Of a DNA stretch of 64,000 nucleotides, positions 47,992-59,315 are shown one piece after another (positions within the stretch are counted from its first letter, which is position 1; the number at the start of each line of letters is the position of its first letter). Origin of the DNA: Apostichopus japonicus (Eukaryota; Echinodermata; Holothuroidea; Aspidochirotida; Stichopodidae). The translations under genes and the position numbers were made by a program. Location: NCBI RefSeq assembly GCF_037975245.1, contig NC_092580.1, positions 23,951,001-24,015,000 on the forward strand, written 5' to 3'. Under the pieces are notes generated by a model. The model saw only the letters and a list, made by a program, of their open reading frames with translations, ran no database searches and was not told where the DNA came from.

Positions 47992-48135
47992 ACTTTGCTC
48001 CTCGCTTACCTGTCTCCTCACAACCTTAGCATCTCGTTCTATCGTGTCTATAATGTCCTCGGTAACCCTTTAACACTGTGCGCCCTTTATGACCAGCTCC
48101 TCGGTCATTGCCCTTCCTCCTCATTCGACCATGCC
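47992..48135 (+). repeat. Dispersed repeat, long copy
   Basis: TTTGCTCCTCGCTTACCTGT, CTCCTCACAACCTTAGCATC, TCTATCGTGTCTATAATGTC, CTTTAACACTGTGCGCCCTT, TATGACCAGCTCCTCGGTCA and CATTCGACCATGCC. Closest to the 9.1 kb copy. It lies 57 bases from the inverted variant at 47765-47935. Confidence 0.65.
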
Positions 48136-49140
48136 TAAATTGGGTTTTTTTCGATCGGTATATTTCCTTCGGATTTCGTCCTTACAGTAGCGGAAGTTTC
48201 AGGAGTTTTTTTCTTCCTTCTGATTCTAGATATGCTTGACGTCCTTTCCAGTCTGATAATTGTAAATTGAAGGGATCTTGGGGCTGTTTTATGAAAGCGT
48301 ACAAAGGTTTCTCCTTGTTGTTGTTGCGGGGTTAGCAGTTCTGCGAACTGCACATTGTTTCGGACTTTATATAAACCTGTGTTAGATGCAATTGTATTAT
48401 TACACTCCAAAATGTTTGAGACAAATTTTGTTTAAGTAGAATTTGCGGACTGGATGAAAGTTGCATTCAGCATAAATTTCAGTAAATATGACAACATGTA
48501 TGAAACCTTCAGTCTTTTCTGTGTTTCAAGGATTAGAAGATCAATCTCTCCTCTCTCATGTTCCTCACATACTCGTTTTGGAAAGTTGATTGTGATATAA
48601 AATATATATCAATTGACTATATAGTAACAATGTGCATTAGAATCGAGAGTTTATGAAATTTGACTGCAACAGATATATACACAATACATTTAATAATGTT
48701 CCATGTCACAATTATATAGTGAAACATTTACATTGAATCACAATCAATGTTTTAGCTCTGGAGTGGGAAAAAAAAATCAAATAGCTTATTGCTGGTTTCT
48801 GTAATTAGCTAAAATGGAAACTTGACAAAATTGTGATTCTGATGCAATGCATTTTAACAGTACTGAAAATTAGGGGGAAATGGGATATTTTCAGCCGTAA
48901 AATTGAACTTTCACTTTGGCATTCAAGCGAACATCCTGCTTAAAACTGAAATATACTGTAGTACTAATTCGAAGACACCGAATGTACTTTGAATTCCGCT
49001 CCAACCTGTAGAGCATATTGGCTGCTTTATTATTAAACATCCCTTGTGGTGATATGACAAATCAGTAATTGGTTTCATGTTCAAATGCCTGCCAGCTGAA
49101 TCCATAGTCCGATTTTTAAATCACTCACTTATATTCGTTC
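48136..49140. other. Flank of dispersed repeat, then unassigned
   Basis: The 91-codon minus frame at 48135-48410 (FAELLTPQQQQGETFVRFHK) overlaps the downstream flank of the repeat. It has no independent support as an exon. The rest is AT-rich with short frames. Confidence 0.3.
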
Positions 49141-49160
49141 CGTCGTCGTCGTCGTCGTCG
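49141..49160 (+). repeat. (CGT)n microsatellite
   Basis: CGTCGTCGTCGTCGTCGTCG, an unusual CpG-containing trinucleotide run in AT-rich DNA. Confidence 0.9.
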
Positions 49161-50085
49161 AGACACAACACGATAAAAAGAGAATAGGACAAAAGTGATT
49201 CAAAGTCAGGAAAGGAAGGGGGATTTCTTTTTGGTACGGTTTTTGATTTGCCTCTGGTAGAAGAACATCAGTGACTAATTTATACCCTTAAGCCTCCTCC
49301 TCATGCTGGAAATTTTTCTCCGTAATAACTAGAAAGAAAAAGAGTTGAGAAAGATAAAAGGATTAAATTTCTAAAGGTTAGCTCTTGATATTCTGCTTTG
49401 TTAGCAGCGAACCATTTGTACAAATTCAGAGCTGGAGAACTGTGGTTGCTTTTGGCTTCGGGGCAGGTCAGGTAATTTCAAAGGAAGGTGTCAATGCCGC
49501 CTGTCTGCGCTGGTCACAAAACAAACTGCTCTTGTAGTATCAGCTAGTTAACCTATATGTCATCATTATGATGGTTAATTTTTTACATCACAGCTACTTT
49601 GTTTTGGGTGAATAACTGACTGATGGCATTCATTAAAAGTTGTCCTTTATATATGGACCAATTATTGACAATAGAAAAATACTTTAGTTCAGACTCAGGC
49701 TTTATTTTATTTGGGGGGGGGGGGAGATAAAAGGCAGGAAGGGTTCAGGCAACATGTTATTCTTTTCATGGATGTACAAGGATATTAACAAATAGAGGCA
49801 TGTTAGTAAACAAGTTGTTTGCCATCCTTGCTGTACAGTTAACAGTGCTGTCAACATACTGTACTATTAGAGCTTTTCCTCAAGATCTACCATGCTATTC
49901 AGCAGTGCAATATAATATAGTACTTATGTATCAAAGACATACCTTTGGTAAATTTGGCCATTTTTGTAACCAGCTGGCTCAGTTCTATAAAGCTATGCAA
50001 GTTTTGTAAAATGGATTCCTCTTTTGTTCATTTTAAGTATTCAAATACCTACTGTAAGTGTACTGTAGTTATGTGGAAATCTTAG
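49161..50085. other. Unassigned stretch
   Basis: G-run at 49713-49724. Short frames only. Confidence 0.4.
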
Positions 50086-50250
50086 TCGCTGCATAGTATG
50101 TATAACTATACCACAACACCCTTTGATGTGAAACGGACGACATGCACTAGGAAAGTTACCTTAGAACAGTGCTCAGGATGCGTGGAAAATTATAGTCAGC
50201 AATACTACTGTTGGGTGACCGCCATTAAAATTGCGGATGTAATTCAGTTT
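50086..50250 (+). CDS. Possible Cys-containing exon, unknown product
   Basis: After AATCTTAG, 55 open codons in phase 0 include TPFDVKRTTCTRKVTLEQCS and G-C-V-E-N-Y-S-Q-Q-Y-Y-C-W. They end at CAGTTT followed by GTATCC. The Cys spacing (C-x8-C-x2-C-x8-C) vaguely recalls C-terminal cystine-knot domains of secreted proteins (VTLxxCSGxC), but the later knot cysteines are absent. The acceptor tract is weak. Low-confidence call. Confidence 0.2.
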
Positions 50251-50423
50251 GTATCCATCTCGTATCATTCACCGAAGCCTGAGGGAGCCGGAGAACTTAC
50301 TGCTTCTTGAAAACGTAATTAAGACTGTGGATTGACAATGTAGCAAATCGGAGAGGAGGGTATTGCTCCTGCGTCTTATTCTTCACTTTCCCATCTCCGA
50401 ATATCACCGTCTCCTACGCTGGA

Positions 50424-50431
50424 TGACGTCA
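50424..50431. promoter_or_regulatory. CRE palindrome TGACGTCA
   Basis: Perfect CREB/ATF consensus within a locally GC-richer stretch (50340-50480). No promoter is recognised beside it; function not shown. Confidence 0.25.
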
Positions 50432-51840
50432 GAGAGCAAAGATGTAGAGCAAGATGCAGTCAAGAGTTTTTATTCGGATCCTCTCGCTTGATCAATGGAG
50501 AAGGCTCTTTCATTTCAAGTTTATTTACGTTTTATCGTTAATGCTGGGAAATTGGGGGCAATTTTATTATGCTGTTGTGAGGGTGGTAACTTTAATGAAT
50601 TGTGATCAGCAGTTTCTGGTTCTTGATTTGAACCAATAATAAAGTAGCTGTTAGGGATCATTATCTGAAGGCTCACATCAGTATTGCTCAGACTTAAATT
50701 CCCTCTCAAAATTTGTGTGAAAGAAGAATGAGTGCATTGAGAAAGGTCAATTTGGGATTTTACTTTCGTCTTTGTACTTTCAATACTTATCTCTTCATCT
50801 ATTGTTTAATTGATCTCTCAGTGTAAACGATTCCAAAAGTCTTTTTTGCGTGAAATCGGTGAGTTCATGTTCATGGTCAAGCTTCACACTGCTATAACCC
50901 TTTTACTTTTGTGAGCCAGCAAAATGTAAAAGAGGTCAGGTTGGTGTACTCATGATTTATTTTGTGTACGGTACAACTGCTATGGTTTTTCAATTGACAT
51001 TTTAAGCCTTCTCCCTATCCCTGGATGGTTTGAGACTGTATGAGAGGTATTATTAAACCAATAACCCCACATTCTTCCATTCAAATGATGCAAAACTGCT
51101 GAAACAGACTTGTCATAAACATGGTGTCAGAAGTGGGATTCATGTACTGTTTTGCAATTCTTCTCTTATTAATTTTGTCTGCTTTTTCTTTCTTTCTTTT
51201 TTCAAATATTTGGGTCTAGTGACTTGATGAAATGGATTTAAAGAAAGAACTAAGTCCTCTGAGAAAATGGTTTGCAGACAACTAGTTCATTGCAAGCTGA
51301 AAAATTGTGCATTGAAATTTTTTTGCCTTTAAAAAAGAGTAAATTATTTATAATATTCACCCAAGGCCATCGTGAAAATTTCATTGCATTTGAAATGCAG
51401 CACCTTTTTTTTACCCAATTGATGCATCTTCCAAAATCTAAAAATTTGCCAGGTATATTTTTAACAACTAGCTCCTAAAATATCCTCCCAATGAAATACC
51501 CAGAACATCATTAGTTAGGATATATCACTCTAGTCTCGCTTTGCCAGTGTGTTTCTTTGGCAGGATCAAATTATCAAGCCTTTCCCAAATGCACCCTGGT
51601 CTTTGAATACCCTGGAAAAACGAAAGGCTCTGGAAAGCCATCAATTGGCGTAGTAGAGTGAGCTGAAATTTAATCATACTCTCCGAGGTAGCTAGATTGG
51701 AAGCTGGAAGAGTCACTGTCTTCTGTATAAATTTGTTTATAAATATCCCTTTACTGTGAGTCATGACTCAGTTTTCATATTAAAGCAGTATATATGTATA
51801 TATATGGTATATCACTGTATACAGTATATCACTGTATGAT
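50432..51840. other. Unassigned AT-rich stretch
   Basis: Short frames on both strands, and TATATATGTATATATATGGT near 51788. Nothing recognised. Confidence 0.4.
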
Positions 51841-51876
51841 AGGATGGGAACCATATGTATATGGTATTCCTATCCT
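51841..51876. repeat. Imperfect 16 bp hairpin
   Basis: AGGATGGGAACCATAT pairs with ATATGGTATTCCTATCCT with small bulges around a GT loop. It is preceded by a TATATCACTGTA duplication. Confidence 0.65.
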
Positions 51877-51999
51877 AAACTTATTTAATAATATTCACCT
51901 TTTTTTGTGTTGTCTATAAACATGAAAAAAGATTTTGTTGTTTTCTGTATTGTTAATTTGTCGCGAGAATTGGCAGTGTTCGTATCTTAGACAAGATGG

Positions 52000-52165
52000 G
52001 TGGTATTTATTAAAAAGTAGGGGGTGATTGTGAAGGGTTGAGTGTTCAAACTGGCTAGTTTAGTTTTAACCGTAAGTAGATGGTTAAGTGCGATTGTAAG
52101 GAGATGTAGGTAAGAGAGTAGTGAAGTAAACACCCAAACCGATGAGTTTTGATGTCTGCAGCTGT
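52000..52165 (-). repeat. Dispersed repeat, minus-strand variant
   Basis: On the minus strand TTCACTACTCTCTTACCTAC then ATCTCCTTAC and GTTAAAACTAAACTAGCCAG. The plus-strand flank CCCAAACCGATGAGTTTTGA matches that at 47905. Same subfamily as 42335 and 47765. Confidence 0.4.
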
Positions 52166-52204
52166 AAGCTTTCTCTCAGCATCTGCTGCTCATTGACAAA
52201 TTAG

Positions 52205-52560
52205 ACATAGTAGCACTGTACCAAGACCATATATAGTCTATGCATGCAATAGACTATCGGTAGACTTTATTCTAAACTATGGGTTGTCTATGTGTATGTG
52301 ATAGGTAGGTCAACCTGAAGTGTTAGGCAGATGCTACATAAAATGGTTGTAGAACTTAATGTAACAAGAATTATATGTAGACTGTATATATGGTAAACTA
52401 TATGTACAACATAAGTTTAGGTAAACCTATTAGGTAGATAATATAGCTAAATGTTTATAGAACTTACTGTACCAAGACTATATGTAGACTGTATATATGG
52501 TAAACTATATGTACAACATACGTTTAGATAAACCTATTAGGTAGATAACATATAGGTAAA
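52205..52560 (+). repeat. 108 bp tandem repeat
   Basis: Two close copies start at 52351 and 52459 (AGAACTTA-TGTA-C-AGA). They share TATATGTAGACTGTATATAT, GGTAAACTATATGTACAACA and AAACCTATTAGGTAGATAA. A third, more diverged unit precedes them from about 52205. The two good copies differ at only a few sites. Confidence 0.85.
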
Positions 52561-53477
52561 TGATAAAAGTTAAAAGGTAAAGTGCAATGACAGAGGGCAG
52601 ACAGTATGTCTCATGAATAACCAAATCAGCTGGGCCTCTCAGACTTGTTTTGACCAGCAGTCCTAAAAATAAACTCTGATACTGTGTTTAGGTACATTAA
52701 GGCAATTTTTTTTGATTGATATCTAGAGTAATTATCAAATTGTGTTGGATTAAATGCTCTTTAAATAGATCCTTTTAGAATCATTGATACGTTAAACTTA
52801 AAGGTATTGTTAAATTGCTACTTCTAAACAACACCCATTGCATTCTTAAGGTGACCTGTTAATTAATATATCTGCACATAATTACAGGCTGAAATGTTTC
52901 ATCGATGTAAGCTAAACTGTGAAAATACAATTCTTGGTAGTAAAGATTCCCTGCTTAATCCAATTCAATCATTTTTCCTTTATCCTTTCATGAGTTTTGT
53001 TTTAAAAAATCCCTCACCCCACCACCCCTCCTCAATCCCTCATCCCACCACCCCTCCCCTCAACAAGAAAGAGACAAAAAAGGCAAACAATAGCCAATCC
53101 ATGAAAGTATGCTGCTTTAAGCATCAGTGATGTTGTTTTACTTAATGGCACAGACCCTAAGCAGATTACATTAGTCAAAGGAAAGATTGACATTAAGCAA
53201 GCGAGCGCTTGTGTCTTAGTGGCTCACACGGTGCAGTGACTGATTCATTATGCACGAATGTCAATGTCGGAAAACTGGCAAGTCGAGCTCGTTTCTACGA
53301 TACGGCATACAGCGGGGAAAAACTGGCCTTGAAAATATAGCAAATAAGGAACATATTTCATATCTGTTGATGACGTTTCTACTCTCGTGCAAATTACTCT
53401 GAAGGGAGTCGTGCTATTTTGTGTGGTGGGTTTACGTTAGAACTTATAGGCATTACCTGATCATGCGTTTCCCTCTG
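52561..53477. other. Unassigned stretch
   Basis: C-rich tract with a 24 bp duplication CCCTCA-CCCCACCACCCCTC at 53008-53060. No exon supported. Confidence 0.4.
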
Positions 53478-53485
53478 TGACGTCA
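53478..53485. promoter_or_regulatory. CRE palindrome TGACGTCA
   Basis: Second perfect CREB/ATF consensus, 3 kb from the first. No associated gene is recognised. Confidence 0.22.
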
Positions 53486-54629
53486 ATTCTTTATTTTGAG
53501 TAGGCCATGAATCATTTGTGTATATTATAAGTCTATTCTGGTCTTTTTTTTTAATTTCAGGAAAGGATCGATGTAGCTTAAGGTAATACGTCTGGTTAAG
53601 AGCAGTCGTGCTGTAAAATACGTGCAAAAAACAAAATAAATTCCAAGAAAAGTATTTAGCAGAATTGAGAGGAAGGAATAATTTTTTTCACATTTGAGTG
53701 ACTTTGCAGCTTTTGGAATCATGTATTGGTGTTGTATCCCATTAATACAATGTACAGTAGTTTAGTACCTCTACTACACACGTTTAAAATGTAACATTGA
53801 AATATTTTCTCATTTTCTTTCACATTTCATTATAATACGTATATGAAAAATTGGACAGAATGTTGATATCAGGGTTGAAATTAAGTTTCTGTGACCAGCG
53901 GTCTGCCGCATGTGTACAGGGTAGTTGGTTGTGATTCAGTTGTACCCATTTCTATGTAGGGAGTGGGAGAAGGGGGAGGATAGTGGAGGTGTCCCCTACA
54001 CCTCCACTATCCACAGTAACCAGAGAGTTACCCCATTTTTCATTAGATACAATCTTTTCTTGAGGTGGAATGGTTTTTAAGAAGAGAATTAAATATAAAA
54101 TAGATAATGTAACATGTACAGTAATTGTTTGGTATTTAAAAGCACAAGGACATTATAGTACCACCCATAAACTACTTAAGGTAATTTTAAATTACGAGGG
54201 AGTTCTGTCGAAAGTCAGCGACAACTCAGTACCAAGAGAAGTTGGAACGAGTTCTTATATTGTTTTTATCGGTGTAAATTTTGATATTACCTGGGAGATA
54301 ATGACAGTCGCACTTTCATAAACAAATAAACCAAACCTTCCACCTCTTTGTCTTTCATGGAATAGAAAATGCATAGTATGCATTTTTGTTGAGACTATTC
54401 TCATGAACATGTAACAGGGAAGTAGTTAGGTCGTAATCATTCTAGTTTCCTTCTAACCCAGTGTTCAATTCTGGAGGTCATCAGTATGTCATCCAATCTA
54501 ATTGTGCCGAAAGTAGCAAAAGCATACATGTTCAAAATTTCCTCTATGGAGGTGCTGACAGCCTGAAGGGGGAGGGGTGGGGGTGGGTTATCATACCACA
54601 AGAATTCCACAAATAGGTTCTCTCTTATT
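53486..54629. other. Unassigned stretch
   Basis: A short inverted repeat TAGTGGAGGTGTCCCCTACA / CCTCCACTATCC lies at 53981-54012. Otherwise short frames only. Confidence 0.4.
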
Positions 54630-54770
54630 TACTTCATTCCTCTCATACTTGTCTCCTTCACATACACACTACAACATTCTTACACTATCCCCCCCTAATG
54701 ACCCTCTTCGGTCATTTTACCTTCTTCATTCTGGGTCTGTATTTCAGAATTCCAACAGTTCGTATTTCAG
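54630..54770 (+). repeat. Dispersed repeat, diverged copy
   Basis: TACTTCATTCCTCTCATACT, TGTCTCCTTCACATACACAC, CTAATGACCCTCTTCGGTCA and TTTTACCTTCTTCATTCTGG parallel the 47992-48135 copy, including the palindromic GACC..CGGTC segment. Confidence 0.5.
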
Positions 54771-56559
54771 CTAGGATTTTCTTCGGTCTGAATCTGCCCT
54801 TTGTAAGTTTCGGCATTCTAAAAAAAACAACCTGAAACAGTCAGTTTTGGGGTTTGTATCTTGCATTTGAGTATTCTGTTGGATTAACAAGATGTTAGAA
54901 GAGGAAAAAATGAATGTTTAGATCATTCTGGCAAAGTTAGAATAATAGATATAGTGGAAACAATTTCTTGATGGTCATTTTTGCCATCAGTTTGAGATCA
55001 TAACATTTGGCTAATTCGCCAATATTAAAAAAAGGTTCTGCAACCGTTCTGATCTTTCAAGGCATAATTCAGTTTCATTCAGTTGGATTTTGGCTGTACC
55101 AAAATATTTTTTTGGCTCAAGGTATGGGAGGAGGGGTAAGGGATAGGAGGAGGGGGGGGAAGGGAGGGAGGGATAGGATCCTTAAACTTTTACCACCTCC
55201 CCGTGGCAGCAACAACTCTTTTCTTCAGATAGAATAAATCAGAGAATGAAACAGCTTTGATGTTGGCAAAAAGAAAGTTTGAACATATCCCATAGAATTG
55301 ACCTTCTTGCATATTTTATTAATACTGTGGGTGGTTGTCAATGGTAGACTATGTAGATCTGCATTTTAACATTTGAATCAGTTTAGGTTTGTAACAGCTA
55401 AGAATCATATGTAAGAATGTTCACTGGATTTACCTTTTGACAGACTACTAATGAAGGTTTCTCTTCCAATATCTGTACAACATGTATATGACATTAACTT
55501 CCAGTTGATGAAAAAGTATATGCTGCCCTCTATTTTGTTGACAGTCCATTTTATTTTGACATGCTGCCATCATTTGTGTATATACATCGGTTAAGGAACA
55601 TTTATAAATGCTGCCACCAATTTGGAAAGTTTAAATCTCTCTTGTACAAATTTTCATCTGTTGAGAAAACTGATTCATTTCTCTTGGAGGTAAATAAAGA
55701 GAGCATGATTTATCATTTCATATTTGTCATAAAATTGTCAAACAAGTTTGGGTGCAATGAACCTAGTTACTTATTTTATAATGTTTAGTGTTTTGCTGAG
55801 AAACCAGACAGGAGCAAATACGAGACAGAGACTTTTGCAAAGATATAGTAATACCAAGTGTCCTTACAATTATGTTGCATAATTATCAATGTAGCTGTTA
55901 CTAATTGTACTATGTGGTAAGTGGGTGTGGGTATGGTGGGGACAGGAGGATGGAGACGTAACCATATGAAGTTTGAGTTAATACAGACTTATCGCATGTT
56001 CTTCTATGTGTAACCATGGAGGTAAACACGAGAGCTGTATGTAAAGGTCATGTATTGTGGCAGTTGCCACCCTTTTCCAGGTTACCTTCAGTAGTGAAAC
56101 CAGTGAACAATCTATCAGACCATTTGTACATGTTGTAAGCTTATAGCCTATATTTAGTTCACACATACGGGTAAATTATGATAATCTGTGTGTTTCCACC
56201 TGTTTGCAATTGGAACAAAGTGGAAGTTGGAACAGCGCTAGTGTGAAAGTCAACAATGATTTTCAACTCTTTATGAGTAGGCGTAGGCTGTGTATTACCA
56301 CTGGTAAATTTTGTCTATCACCTTGGCCTTTCGTAAACAGTCACAAGTTCATCGCAAAGTAACAAAATGATACTGTAGTTATGCAGCCTACATAACTTTG
56401 ACTCCTAGTCAAATGGTAAGACGATTTATTTTTCATCATAGTCTGTTCTTTATACCGTATGTATAGGTTATTGCAAAATATTTGAACATTTATGGAATAG
56501 TGCTGAGAGAAATTGCGTGAATTTGAAGTTCAAACTTCCGAAAGCCTTTAAGTCTCGGA
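54771..56559. other. Unassigned stretch
   Basis: G-rich tract at 55120-55172 (GGAGGAGGGGGGGGAAGGGA). Frames under 80 codons, nothing recognised. Confidence 0.4.
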
Positions 56560-56720
56560 GCTTCTGGGATATTCTCCCCCTGTACCCCCACTAGGGACTC
56601 AGCCCCTGGACCCACATGGGCCCCTAAGGCAGGCCCCTTGATCCCACACCTGGTAGCGTTCACTCTGATGCCTGAGGCTTCAGAGTTGATAGTTGTCCTG
56701 GGCCCCTGCCCGGTTTGACA
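56560..56720 (+). repeat. GC-rich block of GGGCCCC/CCCCC phrases
   Basis: Abruptly GC-rich text: CTCCCCCTGTACCCCCACTA, GGGACTCAGCCCCTGGACCC, ACATGGGCCCCTAAGGCAGG, CCCCTTGATCCCACACCTGG. Imperfect repetition of a roughly 30-base unit with alternating GGG and CCC runs suggests a mobile-element fragment or an old GC-rich minisatellite. No frame is convincing. Confidence 0.5.
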
Positions 56721-57245
56721 TTTAACAAGCTGGCTAGATCACTGCGCATATATATATCCAAGTTTTGCTAATATTTAATATACATGGTCTTTCATTTAAA
56801 AGGAAGACAAATAAATCAAAACTTGGTGTTTTTAATTGTAATACAATATTGCAATGTGATGAAGAGATTGTTGTTTTGTTAGATTAAATGGTGTTCTTCG
56901 GATAATGTTCAGCATTTCTCAAGTACAAACATGGCTGCAAATGGTGCTACCAGTTAAACAGGTAGCATAGTGCATTTTCTAAGTTTGAGAGAATTTATGT
57001 ATTGGGTTACTTATTTAACAGAGATCTATGTGGTATTTTCTGTCAACATTAATGATAAGTATTAAATATAAATTTTACTGCACTCTCCTTAGCTGGCTTC
57101 CATATTAATCAACAAAGACTTAATGTATGTAACACAAGTTGTTTATATTTCATATTTCTGACATACTGGAAGCAAAAGTGCAGAGGTCATCGTCAGTGGA
57201 TAGCTCCTACAGAAATGTTTGAGTTGCTGTCATTGTAAACGTACC
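56721..57245. other. Unassigned AT-rich stretch
   Basis: No open frame or repeat of note. Confidence 0.4.
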
Positions 57246-57249
57246 ACCC

Positions 57250-57345
57250 TCTACACCCACTTTCCATATCCCCAATTTCCAAACCCCCACTTTCCAAACC
57301 CCCACTTTTCAATCCCCAACTCCCACTTTTTAAAAACCCTCTCCC
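57250..57345 (+). repeat. CCCCCACTTTCCAAA tandem
   Basis: About five imperfect units of a 15-base repeat (CCCACTTTCCATATCCCCAA, TTTCCAAACCCCCACTTTCC, AAACCCCCACTTTTCAATCC). Regular C-runs on one strand are i-motif/quadruplex capable. Confidence 0.75.
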
Positions 57346-59166
57346 TCTTTCATAAAATAATAGAAATGAAGAACTGACATTTTGATCACATTTGACTTGT
57401 ACTTATTTTCCAGCCATGCTGTAATGTTTTTTCTTATGATAATTTTGTTTACATCTTTATACAAGTTTGTCATGTTTAGTTTGACAAGATATCAAGTAGT
57501 ACATAGATCCTACCATGTTAGTGGGATATCAGCTCTATATCCACCCAACATCTATCCCTGCCCAAACAATAGAGTGGTAGGCCTATTGGGGTCAGTGGCA
57601 GGGCTGATTTGAAATGGTTGTCAGCTTTGTAGACAATCAAATTTCTGTTCAGCTATGGAGGTCATCCGGCAGACGACGAATTACTCAAATCAAGTTCAGA
57701 TTGCGGTGTAACTAAACATTCCCCCTCCTAAACATTCCCCTTAAAAAAACCTCCATGGACATGCCTTCTGAGATAAAACAAAACAAATGTAGGCCTGTGA
57801 TTCACCTGAGAGGGAGTTTTGCAGACCATCCAAAGCTGGTGTACTATTCACCAATTATTGTTCAGTTATGAAATCATTTAGTATTAAGTAAAAACTTTTC
57901 ATGAACCTGTCTCTGATACTAACAATTATTTTTAAATTTTCTAAATGCTTAGCTGTTGAATTTTCCTGGGGTTAAGTTATTTACTTTTTTGTTCAGAAGT
58001 GAGGGAGATTTGGGGGGGGGGGAGGAGTGGAGGGATGGTAGGTGGATGGTGACAGATAAATTGAAACCTTCTTTGTTTCATTCTGAACCATTGGGAAATG
58101 TTTAATCTCACAATGATCACTACGAATTGAAATAAACTGATCACCATAGGTTGATCAGATTGTAGAATTCCCTACCTCATGAAAATGATCTTCAGGTTCT
58201 TTTTATCCCCTAGGGTGTTTGTCTCTTTCCTTCTATCACTACTTTCTCACCTTTCAACCTTAACTTTCTCGAAATAGTCTTGAAATACATTGCAATGTCA
58301 TTCAGTTAATAGTGCAATCCTGTAGATTTATGCTCCTTTCCCATTGTGTGTGGTTAGTGTCTAGGTCATGCTCTTATATTCAGGATGCATACCTTGTCTG
58401 GCAAGAATAGTGGTGGAAGCCCCCCCCCCTTCAAAAAAACCAAGAAAAACAACAACTCTGTTTTCGTCTTGTTTGTGATTTTTTTTTTTTTACGTCCCAG
58501 ATGTTACGAGTACTGTAAAGTTTTTACCCTCCCAGTATCATTGTGCCAGTTCACAATACTGATAAGATAAAATTAAGTTTGCATAGAGTAAACAAAGGCC
58601 ATTGTAAGCTCAGGGGGCGTTTAGTTTGATTTAGACCGATTGGCGTGATACATCAACCAACCTCTTGTCATATATGGCTGGTGTTGCTACAGCATAGCAC
58701 TGTGTCTATCTATAAATATACTGCATAATGTGCAGTATACATCCCGTCGGAAAAAATTGTGCCGTCCTCGAAAGGCTGTGAAGAGAGAGCCTTCCAACTC
58801 TGGATAGCAAAAAAAAAAAAAATTACTTGATTGTGTCTATTCCTCTGCACTTCAACGACGACGATCGGCGGTTTAATCATGATTGGATTGTATCTGGCTT
58901 ACTTGCAAAGAAGCTGTGTAGAAAATCCATCCAAGTGCATATACATCTCCATGTGTATAGTGTGTGTTACAAGTGTGAAAGGACCATATATTTTTTATCA
59001 CATGTAGAACTGAATAAATGATACAGCACTTGAGTGTTACTGTAGTAGTTGTTTAGTACCAGACTGTAGGTGCGTGGAAGTGGATTTATACGAGCAGCCG
59101 TGTCTATATACTTAATAATATACATAGAAAACCGAATAACAAGGATGAGGGTAGTGTGTAAACTTG
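57346..59166. other. Unassigned stretch
   Basis: G-run 58011-58023, C-run 58422-58430, T-run 58478-58490, A-run 58808-58821. Short frames only. Confidence 0.4.
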
Positions 59167-59315
59167 TCAACCGCTACTGTGTTTCGAAGGGAGGCTAGGC
59201 GCTTCATTATAGGTATAACTAGCTGGACATGCGTGGCTGGTCACGGCATCCTTTGGCATGGCGTTTCGACGTCGATCGGCTACGTACTCTCCCGGGTGAG
59301 TTAATACAAGCACTC
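59167..59315 (-). CDS. Possible terminal exon, unknown product
   Basis: On the minus strand ACCAATACACTACAG precedes an open frame V-L-V-L-T-H-P-G-E-Y-V-A-D-R-R-R-N-A. It continues through MPKDAVTSHACPASYTYNEA to PSLPSKHSSG and a TGA stop. The DNA is richer in G+C and CpG than its surroundings, as coding sequence often is here. Upstream the frame continues open through a hydrophobic run (LVLLPVVVATILINL), so a larger single exon is possible. No family recognised, no poly(A) signal seen. Confidence 0.25.
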
